Assembly: GCF_007993755.1 (NCBI RefSeq)
Contig: NZ_CP042467.1
Location: 955,501-1,019,500, forward strand
Reading direction: 5' to 3'
Length of the DNA: 64,000 nt
From: Microvenator marinus
GTDB taxonomy: Bacteria > Myxococcota_A > Bradymonadia > Bradymonadales > Bradymonadaceae
The notes below the pieces were generated by a model, which saw only the letters and a program-made list of their open reading frames with translations, was not told the DNA's origin and made no database searches. Positions 1 to 9,222 of the stretch are shown piece after piece (position 1 is the stretch's first letter; each line of letters begins with the position of its first letter). The position numbers were made by a program, and so were the translations under genes.

Positions 1-578
1 TCGAGGCACGACGACGGTTTTTGAAAGGGATAGTTCCGCTCCCCGTGAACGCTGATTATCGAAACTTCGGGGATCGCGCCCAAGATCTCTACATTGCCGT
101 TTCCGTGATGCACATCAAGGTCCAGAATCACAATACGCTCAAGGCCTCGCGCGACTAGGTCCATAGCCACGGTCGCCAGGTCGTTGAAGACACAAAAGCC
201 TTCTCCTTGCGCCCTTGAAGCGTGGTGTGTCCCACCTGCTAGATTCCCCGAGAAACCAGATACCAACGCTTCATCCGCGGCGGATAATGCCCCTGAAACT
301 GTAGCGAGCACGCGCAAGACAAAGGCCTCGGACCAAGGGAAGCCCACCTTCCTCATATGCCTTGAGTCGATCTGCCCAGCGAGAAAGCGCGCCACGTAAT
401 CAGGGTCATGCGCAAGATGCAGAACTTCTCTAGAGTCGCGCAGCGGCTCGCTCAGCTCGCCAGGCCCAAGAATCTCGTGGTTCACAAGGTGGTCGCGAAG
501 GAGTCGATACTTTTCCATCGGGAATCGATGCCCTTCCGGAAGCGTCACCGTAAAATGGTCGGAGTAGAAGACTCTCAC
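1..578 (-). CDS. Histone deacetylase family protein (3' end outside window)
   Basis: The minus strand reads, from a GTG at 578, a protein beginning VRVFYSDHFTVTLPEGHRFP and continuing with GGTHHASRAQGEGFCVFND and LDLDVHHGNGN. These are hallmarks of the zinc-dependent arginase/deacetylase fold: the His pair, the FCVFND loop and the DxDxHHGNG metal-binding loop. Bacterial members deacetylate acetylated lysines or small acetylamides such as acetylpolyamines; the substrate here is unknown. About 192 codons are present and the reading frame stays open to the window edge, so the C-terminal third is missing. The GTG start overlaps the stop codon of the upstream hydrolase (GTGA), which implies translational coupling in one operon. 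The family call is secure; the start is inferred from the overlap and from the conserved N-terminus. Confidence 0.88.
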   Translation of the reverse strand, partial: MRVFYSDHFTVTLPEGHRFPMEKYRLLRDHLVNHEILGPGELSEPLRDSREVLHLAHDPDYVARFLAGQIDSRHMRKVGFPWSEAFVLRVLATVSGALSAADEALVSGFSGNLAGGTHHASRAQGEGFCVFNDLATVAMDLVARGLERIVILDLDVHHGNGNVEILGAIPEVSIISVHGERNYPFQKPSSCL

Positions 579-1357
579 GCGTGCTCAGACAAAAAACCAA
601 GAACCAGCTCACGAAATTCTTCAGGCGCCTCGATCGGAATGGTGTGGCCCACCCCTTTCACCTCAACGTGTCGACCCTTGGTCAAACGCGCGAGTTCTTG
701 CGCCCCATCGCGGGTCACGAGCAGGTCACCATCTGCCGAAATCACCAGAGTTGGGGCGCTCACCTGGCGCGCGAGCTCGCTCAAATCCGGGTACGATTGC
801 ATACCTTCGAGAAGGGCCATGAGTCCGTCACGGCTATTTCGCTGCTCAGACGCCTTGATGATACCGCCCAAGAGGTGCTCATTTTGCTCCAGAAAGCGGT
901 TGCCAAGGATCGTGGGCAGTGCCGCCCAACTCATGGCTTGCACGCCTCCACGCTCCAATATCTCGCGCCAAGACCTGATGATGGTTCTCGAAAGCGCATT
1001 GGGTGTGGCTGTGGCCGAACACAGCACAAGTGATTTCACGCGCTCAGGAAAATCCACAGCAAACTGTAGGGCCACCCGGGCCCCGTGGCTAAACCCCACG
1101 AGGTGCACTCTTTCGGCACCAATATGGTCCAGAAGTTCAGCCAGGTCTTTGGAGTGGGTTTCCAAGGTTAGTTTGACGTCACTCAGCGGGCTATCGCCCT
1201 GCCCTTGCGCATCGTAAGTCAGCACCTGAAACTTTGACTGGAATGCACGTGCTTGCGACTTCCAGTGTAGGGTTGATTGACTCATGCCGTTGAGGAAGAC
1301 CACCGTATCATTGGGACCTTCGTAGAGTTCGTAATTTAATCCATTCGGGGCTAACAT
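575..1357 (-). CDS. Alpha/beta fold hydrolase
   Basis: A canonical alpha/beta hydrolase: NG-oxyanion strand (VVFLNGMSQSTLHW), YDAQGQGDS loop, nucleophile elbow GFSHGA (Ser), acid region (SADGDLLV) and a terminal GVGHTIPIEAPEEF with the catalytic His. The substrate cannot be read from sequence. I start at the ATG at 1357 because a GAGG lies 5 nt upstream and the fold begins at once (MLAPNGLNYELYEG), giving 260 residues. An in-frame ATG at 1432 has AGGAGG directly abutting it, which is too close, and would leave only 19 bp to the divergent metallophosphatase gene. Its stop overlaps the histone-deacetylase-like GTG start downstream. Confidence 0.85.
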   Translation of the reverse strand: MLAPNGLNYELYEGPNDTVVFLNGMSQSTLHWKSQARAFQSKFQVLTYDAQGQGDSPLSDVKLTLETHSKDLAELLDHIGAERVHLVGFSHGARVALQFAVDFPERVKSLVLCSATATPNALSRTIIRSWREILERGGVQAMSWAALPTILGNRFLEQNEHLLGGIIKASEQRNSRDGLMALLEGMQSYPDLSELARQVSAPTLVISADGDLLVTRDGAQELARLTKGRHVEVKGVGHTIPIEAPEEFRELVLGFLSEHA

Positions 1358-1451
1358 CCGCGCCTCAATCTTTGTTAGTTTTGACTCTGGCCCCAGATTG
1401 CTCACTTTGACAAGCGTGCGCTCAAAGGCCATCCTCCTCGTGCCCTTTTGG

Positions 1452-2477
1452 ATGCTATTCGACGTGACGAGATTTTTCATTTTCTTTTTGGTGGTATCCG
1501 CATGCTCAGCGGCTCCTGTTGAGCCCGCGCCCAATTTGCGGGAAACCAAGGTTGAAGAAGTCGCGCCGCCAAAGGAGATTGCCCCACCGGTTCAACCGAA
1601 GAGCGAACCTCGAGCGTTTCGAGTCGCCGTAGTCTCGGACCTGAACTCGAGTTACGGCTCGTTGGAATACACCCCGGAGGTTCACGAAACGGTGCGATGG
1701 CTCTCAGAGGAGTCTCGGCCAGACCTCGTGCTCTCAACGGGCGATATGGTCGCAGGCATGCGACGCGGCCTTAATTACCGAGCCATGTGGGACTCATTCC
1801 TTGGGAACGTTGTCCAGCCTTTGGACCCCATTCCCTTCCTGCCGACGCCTGGCAACCACGACGGTGCACCGAATTTTGCCGAAGAACGCGAAGAATATTT
1901 AAAGACGTGGACGCCACGCAAACCTGAGCTCAATTGGGTTTCCGATGAAAGCTGGCCTACGCAATACGCGTTTCGGTTCGGTGGCGTACTCTTCATAAGT
2001 CTCGATTTTTCAACCGTTCGGTGGCTAGACGAAGAAGAGCGTGTTTGGCTGGAAGACCTTCTCAAAGACTCTGAGAGAAGCGTGATTTTTACCCATGTAC
2101 CACTTCATCCGATTGCGGCCGGCCGATCCCGCGAAGCCACGCGTGATAGGGCCCTTGAAGAACTCCTTTCTAGACACCCCGTCACTTTGATTCATGGGCA
2201 TCACCACGCCTATTTTCGCCACCGACACAACGGAATCTCGACGATCTCCATGCCTTGTCTGGGCACCGGTGCACGAAAACTAAAAGGGCAAGCAGATGCG
2301 GCGGAAAACGGCGTCGTGATTCTCGAATTCGATGACAAGGAATTCGCGGATACGCTTGTGGCCGCCCCTTCCTTTGAGACGCGTGATTTGAGCACGCTGC
2401 CATCAACCTTGGATTGGGAAGATTCGAGTATTGAGCTCTATTTGGGCCCGCTCTTCTGCGAGGCCAGAACGTGTTGA
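1452..2477 (+). CDS. Calcineurin-like metallophosphoesterase lipoprotein
   Basis: Starting at ATG 1452 the product has a short lipoprotein signal (hydrophobic FFIFFLVVSA followed by Cys18), then a Pro/Glu-rich spacer, then a metallophosphoesterase core. The metal-site motifs are in order: VVSDLNSSYG (Asp with Asn in place of the usual His), LSTGDMVAG, TPGNHDG, FTHVPLH and IHGHHHAYF. Expected to be a phosphodiesterase or phosphatase anchored in the cell envelope. An upstream in-frame TTG at 1398 would give an unusually long n-region, so I prefer 1452, although no clear Shine-Dalgarno is seen for either. The stop codon overlaps the ATG of the next gene (TGATG), so the two are very likely co-translated. 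Confidence 0.85.
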   Translation: MLFDVTRFFIFFLVVSACSAAPVEPAPNLRETKVEEVAPPKEIAPPVQPKSEPRAFRVAVVSDLNSSYGSLEYTPEVHETVRWLSEESRPDLVLSTGDMVAGMRRGLNYRAMWDSFLGNVVQPLDPIPFLPTPGNHDGAPNFAEEREEYLKTWTPRKPELNWVSDESWPTQYAFRFGGVLFISLDFSTVRWLDEEERVWLEDLLKDSERSVIFTHVPLHPIAAGRSREATRDRALEELLSRHPVTLIHGHHHAYFRHRHNGISTISMPCLGTGARKLKGQADAAENGVVILEFDDKEFADTLVAAPSFETRDLSTLPSTLDWEDSSIELYLGPLFCEARTC

Positions 2478-5356
2478 TGCGAAGTTTAAGTGTTGTACTC
2501 GTGGCGATGGTCATGAGTTGGTGCACGCATGCGTGGGCAATCGACGACCCTGAACTCGAGTATTTTACGATCACCACCCCGCATTTCTACGTGCATTATC
2601 ACTCCGGAATCGAGGACCTCGCCTGGCGAGTGGCCGTGATTTCGGAGGAGGCGCATCAGATTTTCGCGCCTCTTTTGGAGTGGGAGCCGGCCCGACGCAC
2701 GCATGTCAACGTATTGGACAAGCTAGACATCGCTAACGGCTCGGCGACGGTTTACGCCAGAAACACGATGAACATCTATGGAATGCCTCCCGAATCTGAC
2801 AGCGTTCTAGGGTTTTATGATGATTGGCTCCGCGTGCTGGTCTACCACGAATACGTCCACATCCTGCATCTCGACACCATTGGCGGGGCCTCGCCGTACA
2901 TCAACTTCGTAATCGGCAAACAATCGAACCCAAACCAGACCGCTCCGCGTTGGTTTATCGAGGGGTTCGCCACGTATCACGAATCAAAACGAACGCGCGG
3001 CGGGCGCGTCTCGGGGTCTACATGGAAGATGTGGGCACGTACGGCTGCGCTCGAGGGCACACTGCTCGACCTCGGTGGGGTTGCGGGCTCTCCCACCCAA
3101 TGGCCTGGCGGCAACTCAGCGTATCTCTACGGCTCGCTCTTCTTCGACTATGTATTCGACCGTCACGGCGAGGATTTTGGAAATCAGTTCAATCGCATCT
3201 ATGGCAGCCGCCTGATTCCGTGGAGCCTCAACCAGACATCAGAAGAGATTTCTGGCGAAACCCTCGAATCGATGTGGAACCAATTCACCGCGGTCACTCA
3301 AGCGCGAGCACAGGCCACGCGTCAGCGTGTGCGCGCCGAAGGAGAGTCAGAGATTCGCTCGATTACTCGGCGTGCAGGTTCACACGGATTCGCCCGGCTC
3401 AGGCCAGGTCATAGCATTTCGTTCTACCATTTCGACCTCGAGTCGAGCCCCGCGTATTCGCAACTCGCGGAAGGCAAGATCACCGAGCTCTTCGAGATTC
3501 CGGGCGGCCCAGGGACGGGCGATTGGACCCCAGACGGAAAGAATTTTGTGTTTTCTCAGTCCAACGTCATCAAAAACACTTACTCTTACCAAGACCTTTT
3601 CATGTGGCGTTCTGCCACCCGGACAACGCACCGCCTCACCCATGGTGAGCGTGCCCGCGACCCGGCCGTCAGCCCCGATGGGCGCTGGTTGGTTTACGCT
3701 CGGAACAAAAACGGAACCATGGAATTGGTCTTGCGCGAACTGAATCGAGTCTCCCGTGCCGAACGTGTGCTGGTGTCGGACGCGGACTGGCAGCAGATTG
3801 CAGGCCCGCGATTCAGTCCGGATTCAAAATCCGTAGTATTTTCGAGGTGGATGCTTGATTCGGGTCAACGTGACCTCTGGATTGTACCCGTGGATGCAGG
3901 CGCGCCCCGACAACTCACCGACGACTTTGCGCTAGACCTCGACCCAGTCTACGAGAGCCCGAGCTCAATCCTCTTCTCATCGGACCGGACTGGAATCTTC
4001 AATATCTACCGATTGAATCTGGAGAGTTTAGAGGTGGAAAAGCTCACGAATGTGGTCAACGGCGTGATGCAACCTTTGAGAGATGAATCTGGACAACTTT
4101 GGGTCACCCATTACACCAGCGAAGGCTACGATCTTGGCGTGATAGACGAAGTCCGCTCTGCTCCAGGTCCATCGGTCTACGACGAACTACCAGTCATCAA
4201 GTACCCGGACATCGACACCTCGGGATTTACCACGACAGACTACAACCCTTTGCCCGAATTGTTGCCCTTGGTGTTCATTCCGGAATTCGGCCTAATCACC
4301 ACAGGGAGCGCGTTTGGCGGGGTCTTGGCGGGCTACGATCCGGTGGGGCATCACACGTGGTCGCTCTCGGGTGCGCTCACCACTGGCCGCGAATTGACGG
4401 ACCAAGGCTACAATTTTGCGGCCCAATATTCGTACTCGAGGCTCCCGGTGGACTTCGCGGTTCAGGCCAGGCATCGCCTCTACCCGAATCAGCGTGGATT
4501 CTTTGCGGCGAGCGACTTTCAGACCTTCCTTGAGGAAGACTATGTATTGCGCGGTCAAATCGGCATTCCGTTCCGCGGGATCTTTGACAATCTGCGGCTC
4601 GGCCTTTCGCTCCAGGCGCAATACGTCACGTTTGACGGACTTCCAGACGTTGAGCCGGATCCGGGAGACATCCAACCCTCCATTCCGGAATCCCAATGGC
4701 AAAACCAGGCGGGGTTGAGCGTCAACTACACCAATGTGGAGCGATACCCACGCTCGGTAAGCAGCGAAAAGGGATTCTCGCTTGGATTGAATCTCAGCCT
4801 TCAAAATCCGTTCATTGGCAGTGATGTCCAGTCCATGACGGTTTCCTACAACGCCAACGCGTACCTACCCAACCCCTGGATTCCGAGACACGTGCTCGCC
4901 CTCAATTACGCCGGTGGACATGTGTCGTCCGCGAGTGGACGAACAGGTCAGTACACGCTCGGCGGCGCATTGCCACAAGACGTGTTGACCAGCGTCATCT
5001 TTCAGGAACCCGCCGGCGGGCGTGTCTTAAGAGGCTATCCGCCAGCGCATGTCCGAGGCCCAAACTTCCAACTTTTGACTGCGAGCTACCGTTTCCCAAT
5101 CCTCGATATGGACGAAGGTTTTGGCACGCTCCCAGTGTACTTCCGCCAGTTCAAGGGCAGTGTGTTCGCGGATACGGGGACGGCCTATCAAGGCTTCCTG
5201 GCCGATCAAGACCTCTTCTCGAGCGTCGGAGCCGAAGTCATCCTGAACACCACCTTCGCCTACTACCTGGCCGGGAACTTGCGCCTCGGCTACGCCTACG
5301 GCCTCTCAGATGGCGGAATCCACGACCTCTACTTGTTGTTTGGCGGCGGGTTTTGA
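2477..5356 (+). CDS. Outer membrane protein: MA-type zinc protease, TolB-like propeller and beta-barrel
   Basis: 959 residues with a signal peptide (cleavage near AWA at residue 21). Residues about 25-270 match the peptidase MA-like layout: HEYVH at 124-128 with a downstream E162 (WFIEGFATYHES) as likely third zinc ligand. Residues about 290-560 hold several PD40/TolB-type blades (DWTPDGKNFVFS, DPAVSPDGRWLVYARN, PRFSPDSKSVVFSRW, SSILFSSDRTGIFNIYRL). From about 590 to the C-terminus alternating amphipathic strands ending in YLLFGGGF look like a BamA/TamA-type outer membrane barrel with a terminal aromatic residue. Role is inferred: a surface or periplasmic protease tethered to a barrel. It follows the metallophosphatase with a 1-nt overlap and is convergent with the next gene with 7 bp between them. 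Confidence 0.85.
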   Translation: MRSLSVVLVAMVMSWCTHAWAIDDPELEYFTITTPHFYVHYHSGIEDLAWRVAVISEEAHQIFAPLLEWEPARRTHVNVLDKLDIANGSATVYARNTMNIYGMPPESDSVLGFYDDWLRVLVYHEYVHILHLDTIGGASPYINFVIGKQSNPNQTAPRWFIEGFATYHESKRTRGGRVSGSTWKMWARTAALEGTLLDLGGVAGSPTQWPGGNSAYLYGSLFFDYVFDRHGEDFGNQFNRIYGSRLIPWSLNQTSEEISGETLESMWNQFTAVTQARAQATRQRVRAEGESEIRSITRRAGSHGFARLRPGHSISFYHFDLESSPAYSQLAEGKITELFEIPGGPGTGDWTPDGKNFVFSQSNVIKNTYSYQDLFMWRSATRTTHRLTHGERARDPAVSPDGRWLVYARNKNGTMELVLRELNRVSRAERVLVSDADWQQIAGPRFSPDSKSVVFSRWMLDSGQRDLWIVPVDAGAPRQLTDDFALDLDPVYESPSSILFSSDRTGIFNIYRLNLESLEVEKLTNVVNGVMQPLRDESGQLWVTHYTSEGYDLGVIDEVRSAPGPSVYDELPVIKYPDIDTSGFTTTDYNPLPELLPLVFIPEFGLITTGSAFGGVLAGYDPVGHHTWSLSGALTTGRELTDQGYNFAAQYSYSRLPVDFAVQARHRLYPNQRGFFAASDFQTFLEEDYVLRGQIGIPFRGIFDNLRLGLSLQAQYVTFDGLPDVEPDPGDIQPSIPESQWQNQAGLSVNYTNVERYPRSVSSEKGFSLGLNLSLQNPFIGSDVQSMTVSYNANAYLPNPWIPRHVLALNYAGGHVSSASGRTGQYTLGGALPQDVLTSVIFQEPAGGRVLRGYPPAHVRGPNFQLLTASYRFPILDMDEGFGTLPVYFRQFKGSVFADTGTAYQGFLADQDLFSSVGAEVILNTTFAYYLAGNLRLGYAYGLSDGGIHDLYLLFGGGF

Positions 5357-5363
5357 AGTCGTC

Positions 5364-6689
5364 CTAACGGCCGTAGAGGACGTAGGCGCCGTCTTCGTGG
5401 ACTTTTTGAAAACGCATTTCGTCCACCAAGAACTTGCCCAGACCTATATCTGCTGCGGGAATCAGCGCCGCCTTGATGCTGAACTGATGAACCAGTCCAA
5501 GTGCCACAGTGGTGTCCTCACGAACCAACCCATAGATATTCGCATTCACAAGGTCTGGAACGGCTTCCGGCCCTGTAAAGAGCATAGGATAAGGTTCCTT
5601 GCCGAGCTCGAACATCAGCACGCCAGCCAACTCTGGTGGGTGGAGGACGCGCGCGCGGGAACCCCAAGATTGGATGATTCGCACAGCGTCCAGCGGTACG
5701 TTCTTGGAGATAGCTCCAAAATCTCGTTCAGAATGCCTCCCAATGCCCACGAGTTCGGTTATTGGACTCCACCATGCCCAAAGGGGCTGCGCGAGCAAAG
5801 AAACCGTCAGAATGGCAGCTAGAGCCATTTTCGGAATCTTGATGGCCATCTGCTCGGCAGGTGTGAGCATCAACAACATGGCGAGCATCCCGAAGCCGAT
5901 GAGCTCCGGCCGAAACGCTACAAAGACAGCAATCAGAGCCCATGGCCATCCGCGGCTCCCATCCTTCCAAAGCCAGAATGCAAGCAGACCAAGTAGGATT
6001 GCGGATAAACCCGGCAACGTGAATTGCTCAAAGGCCAGTAACCAGACCTCAACCCCCCTTGGGTTCACGAAGGTGGCAGCTGAGGTCAATATCGCCAAAG
6101 CCACAGCACGGCGAGTCCGGGCCTCGATGGCCCAGCCAATGGTTAAGAGCACCACCAGCGCGAAGACACCGTCCACATGCACCATTAGCGGCATCAACAA
6201 AGGCACAAGGAAAGCACGCTTTTTCGCCTCTCCGAAAAACACGGGCCTCAAAAGCACCAAAACCAGCAATAGCAAGAGCCCACCAAAGAGCGCCGGCCCT
6301 ATCGGTATAGTCAACACGAGTGCCAGCACGCCGAGAGCCAATTGCCCAACCCTCTCCTTCCCGGTCCTTGAGGAAAGCGCACAAATCACCACCGCGAGAA
6401 ACGCGACTAGGCCTCTCAACGCGAGCACGCCGTGCCAGTCTAGGAGTTGATGGACCTTGTAGAGCCACCACTGCCCGAGCCACCCCAAAATCGCCATCTC
6501 TTTTGCAGAATCGAGCGTGTAGACAAAGATGTTTCGGTCCGGAATGGTGCCGAAAGTATCGGCAGTGCGCCCCATGGCCAAGTGCACCCAGGGCTCAAAG
6601 CCCACCGGCATGAAAGCCAAAACTAACGCGGCCAAAGCACCCAAGCTAAATGCCGCTGCCCAATTACGACCTGATTTTTCTTTGCTCAT
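5364..6689 (-). CDS. Polytopic membrane protein, possibly GT-C glycosyltransferase-like
   Basis: 441 residues, about ten hydrophobic segments. The N-terminal part (PWVHLAMGRTADTFGTIPDRNIFVYT, written here in two pieces: PWVHLAMGR and GTIPDRNIFVYT) resembles the first periplasmic loop of GT-C-type integral membrane transferases, where an acidic residue binds a lipid-phosphosugar, but no DxD or ExD motif is clear. The last 110 residues form a soluble-looking domain. I do not recognise a specific family. Its ATG overlaps the stop of the ABC permease by 4 nt, so it is the last gene of the ABC operon and may act on the exported or membrane-inserted substrate. Confidence 0.6.
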   Translation of the reverse strand: MSKEKSGRNWAAAFSLGALAALVLAFMPVGFEPWVHLAMGRTADTFGTIPDRNIFVYTLDSAKEMAILGWLGQWWLYKVHQLLDWHGVLALRGLVAFLAVVICALSSRTGKERVGQLALGVLALVLTIPIGPALFGGLLLLLVLVLLRPVFFGEAKKRAFLVPLLMPLMVHVDGVFALVVLLTIGWAIEARTRRAVALAILTSAATFVNPRGVEVWLLAFEQFTLPGLSAILLGLLAFWLWKDGSRGWPWALIAVFVAFRPELIGFGMLAMLLMLTPAEQMAIKIPKMALAAILTVSLLAQPLWAWWSPITELVGIGRHSERDFGAISKNVPLDAVRIIQSWGSRARVLHPPELAGVLMFELGKEPYPMLFTGPEAVPDLVNANIYGLVREDTTVALGLVHQFSIKAALIPAADIGLGKFLVDEMRFQKVHEDGAYVLYGR

Positions 6690-8413
6690 GATATTCGTCG
6701 TCTAAGCGACCTCGCTCCTAGCTTGAGCGCGCCATAACCCGCAAGGGCTGGCGTTGTCACGGCCAAAGAAGCACCTGCAAAGTTCAAGAACGTCAGCGTC
6801 GCTGCTGCGGGGTCTTCGTACATTTGTCCCAGATTCAGCGTGAACCTGAACGACGTAATGAGCACAAAGAGAACCAGAAACATTCCCAGAATCATATAAA
6901 TCACCGCCCCGAAACTCGACGCGATCTTTGCCGCGTTGGGGTTGTAGAACTGGGGGTACACGGCGCCAAGCCCCACGGACATGGCGGTGACGGCGAGTGT
7001 TAAAACCAAGATGATAACGCTTGCCAAGATTGCGAATGCGGGGTTTTGAAGAACCAGAAGATTGGACGCCCAAATCAGTGCTTGCCCAACGATGAGCACG
7101 GGCCAAATTCCGCCCAGCCACTTGCCGATCAGGAACTTATCCAACGAAACCGGGGCCTGCAAAATCAGCCAAAAACTTCGGCCTTCGATGCTCACTGCCG
7201 GAAAGAGAAAACGCCCCGAGAGCGCCACGATCACAAAGCCACATGCCGCCAGATTGAAGAAATAGAGACCGGCGTCGCCCAAGAGGCGCGCGTCAGCTGC
7301 AATCTCAAAGTACTTGTAGTTCACCAGGTAAATCACGATGATCGCAATCACCACGAGGACTTGAGACCACTGGCTCGCATCGCGCACAAAGATGAGCTGG
7401 TCCTTTCTAACCAATTGCTTAAGCACGGAAACAACCGTCTCGGGGTCCGATTCGAGCTTGGCAAGCCTTGCCTCAAGGGACTGCGCGGGTGTCGAGGTCT
7501 TTTTGGTCACCCAGTCCCGCATGCTGGTGAGCACGCTCTGTCCATGACGGCCCTCCTGCGCCTTGGAATAGCCACGGTGGTAGAACCGCCTGTGGAACCA
7601 CGCCGAGACAAAGTAGAGAGCCATCGGTGTCAAATAGAGAAGTCCGAGAGACCAATAATCGACGTTTGAGCGCCCGTACATCAAGGGCACGACCACGTTC
7701 ATGCACCAATCGCTCGGCAAATAGACGGTAGTCGGCGCCGAAAGAAGATTTAACATCTCGCCGATTGACGAGAAGCTGTCCGGATTGAGAAGCCGCTCCG
7801 GGCGAAGGGCTCGAATCACCACGAAAAGCACGGAAAACGCCGCGAGCCCGAAGAAAAGCGTGGCGTCACGCGTGCGCTGGGCGGCGAGCACGTTCGTGAC
7901 AGCCAGCGCCACAAGTGTGGCTAACGCAGTGGGTATTGCTACGAAAGGCACAATCACGCCGAGGAGCCCCACAAAATAAGGCCAGCTGGCATCCACCCCC
8001 ACGCCTGCAGCGATAAAAATCGGCAGCCCGAAGATGAACACCACCCACGAAGATTGCGCCAAAGACTCCAAAAACCGGGCGGTAAAAAAGTGGTCCTTGG
8101 GGATCGGTTTCGACATCAGAAAGTCGAGCTCATCGGAGAGGTAGTACGTGCTGAAAACAGTCACCACATTGGAGAACGCCAGAAGGCCCAGGAAGACCAA
8201 GAAAGTAATGGCGAGCAGACGTTGGACCAGAAGGTCGCCCACGGGCTCGATTTTTAGCGCCTCGGTCACGACCCAATGGCTCGACCGGAACAACATCACC
8301 CAAAAAAGCGCACTCAGCGCCACAAACGCTGGTACGCGGTACTTCCCGTCCTGTTCCGACCGAAGCGCCCCCTTGAGAGCCAAAAACTTCACGGCCAAGA
8401 GCTTCCAGGTCAC
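6686..8413 (-). CDS. ABC-2 type transporter permease
   Basis: 575 residues with two clusters of transmembrane segments separated by a hydrophilic region around residues 285-345 rich in charged residues. The motif DELDFLMSKPIPKDHFFTAR after the second membrane segment is typical of large ABC exporter permeases of the putative ABC-2 group, in which a cytoplasmic loop couples to the ATPase. The gene overlaps the ATPase gene upstream by 4 nt and the membrane protein gene downstream by 4 nt. The substrate cannot be named; the size fits half of a homodimeric or fused permease. Confidence 0.82.
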   Translation of the reverse strand: MTWKLLAVKFLALKGALRSEQDGKYRVPAFVALSALFWVMLFRSSHWVVTEALKIEPVGDLLVQRLLAITFLVFLGLLAFSNVVTVFSTYYLSDELDFLMSKPIPKDHFFTARFLESLAQSSWVVFIFGLPIFIAAGVGVDASWPYFVGLLGVIVPFVAIPTALATLVALAVTNVLAAQRTRDATLFFGLAAFSVLFVVIRALRPERLLNPDSFSSIGEMLNLLSAPTTVYLPSDWCMNVVVPLMYGRSNVDYWSLGLLYLTPMALYFVSAWFHRRFYHRGYSKAQEGRHGQSVLTSMRDWVTKKTSTPAQSLEARLAKLESDPETVVSVLKQLVRKDQLIFVRDASQWSQVLVVIAIIVIYLVNYKYFEIAADARLLGDAGLYFFNLAACGFVIVALSGRFLFPAVSIEGRSFWLILQAPVSLDKFLIGKWLGGIWPVLIVGQALIWASNLLVLQNPAFAILASVIILVLTLAVTAMSVGLGAVYPQFYNPNAAKIASSFGAVIYMILGMFLVLFVLITSFRFTLNLGQMYEDPAAATLTFLNFAGASLAVTTPALAGYGALKLGARSLRRRIS

Positions 8414-9216
8414 GGCGACTCCTCAGCAGAGCTTCCGCCGCTAAACCGCAGCGCCACTCGCGCAGCGCGCTCTTCTTCGGTCTCCTCGGTAATCCTCAAG
8501 AAGACTTGCTCTAGAGTTGCAGCGCTCTCGCCGGATTCCACCCGCAGCTGGTCCATCGTGCCTCGTGCAACGACCTTCCCGTGATTGATGATGGCCACGG
8601 AATCGCAGACTTCTTCGGCGACGTCCAAGGTGTGCGTCGAGAGCAAAATCGTCATGCCGTCGCGCTCAGTCAGACGCCGAAAAAGGTCCTTAATCAGGCG
8701 GTGCCCCTTGGGATCGAGCCCAACCATCGGCTCGTCGACTACCAGGAGTTTCGGCTCCGGCAGAAGCGCCCCAGCAAACGTGATGCGCTGTTTCATGCCG
8801 TGGCTGAAAGATTCGATGAGGCTGTCGGCCCATTCCGCAAGCGCGAAGAGCTCGAGCAACTCTCTAACTCGGCGGGCAACGCGCGCCTTTGGCATCTGGT
8901 AGAGGCCACCGATGAAGCTCAGATATTCAAATGCCGTAAGCTTGTCGTAGACGTAGGGGCGGTCCGGAATGAAGCCGGTGATGGACTTCGCCTTTACGGG
9001 GTCTGAGTCCATTCGATGCCCGTCGATCGTGATGATGCCATCGGTAGGCATCAAGAGCCCCGTGAGCATCCTGAGCGTGGTGGTTTTTCCCGCGCCATTT
9101 GGCCCCAACACCCCAAAAACTTGGCCTTGTTTAACGTCAAGGTCGATGCCGTCCACCGCGGTGAAAGAGCCGTAGCGTTTGACTAAGCCTTCAATCTTGA
9201 CCATCGATTCGCTCAT
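8410..9216 (-). CDS. ABC transporter ATP-binding protein
   Basis: 268 residues. Walker A GPNGAGKTT near residue 40, the Q-loop region (TGFIPDRPYVYDKLTAFEYL), signature SFSHGMKQRI, Walker B LLVVDEPMVGLD and switch His (STHTLDVAEEV) are all intact. It is the nucleotide-binding partner of the permease encoded next to it; ABC-2 systems of this kind usually export lipids, polysaccharides, drugs or assemble envelope parts. An internal Met at position 5 (MVKIEGL) is an alternative start. It starts 6 bp after the transglutaminase-like gene, so the four genes from 10689 down to 5364 form one operon. Confidence 0.93.
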   Translation of the reverse strand: MSESMVKIEGLVKRYGSFTAVDGIDLDVKQGQVFGVLGPNGAGKTTTLRMLTGLLMPTDGIITIDGHRMDSDPVKAKSITGFIPDRPYVYDKLTAFEYLSFIGGLYQMPKARVARRVRELLELFALAEWADSLIESFSHGMKQRITFAGALLPEPKLLVVDEPMVGLDPKGHRLIKDLFRRLTERDGMTILLSTHTLDVAEEVCDSVAIINHGKVVARGTMDQLRVESGESAATLEQVFLRITEETEEERAARVALRFSGGSSAEESP

Positions 9217-9222
9217 ATTCCC

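Noticed and set aside
6591-6603. GGGCTCAAAGCCC palindrome resembling the hairpin family core
   Set aside because: It lies inside a membrane-protein gene, lacks longer arms and the conserved 7-nt loop.
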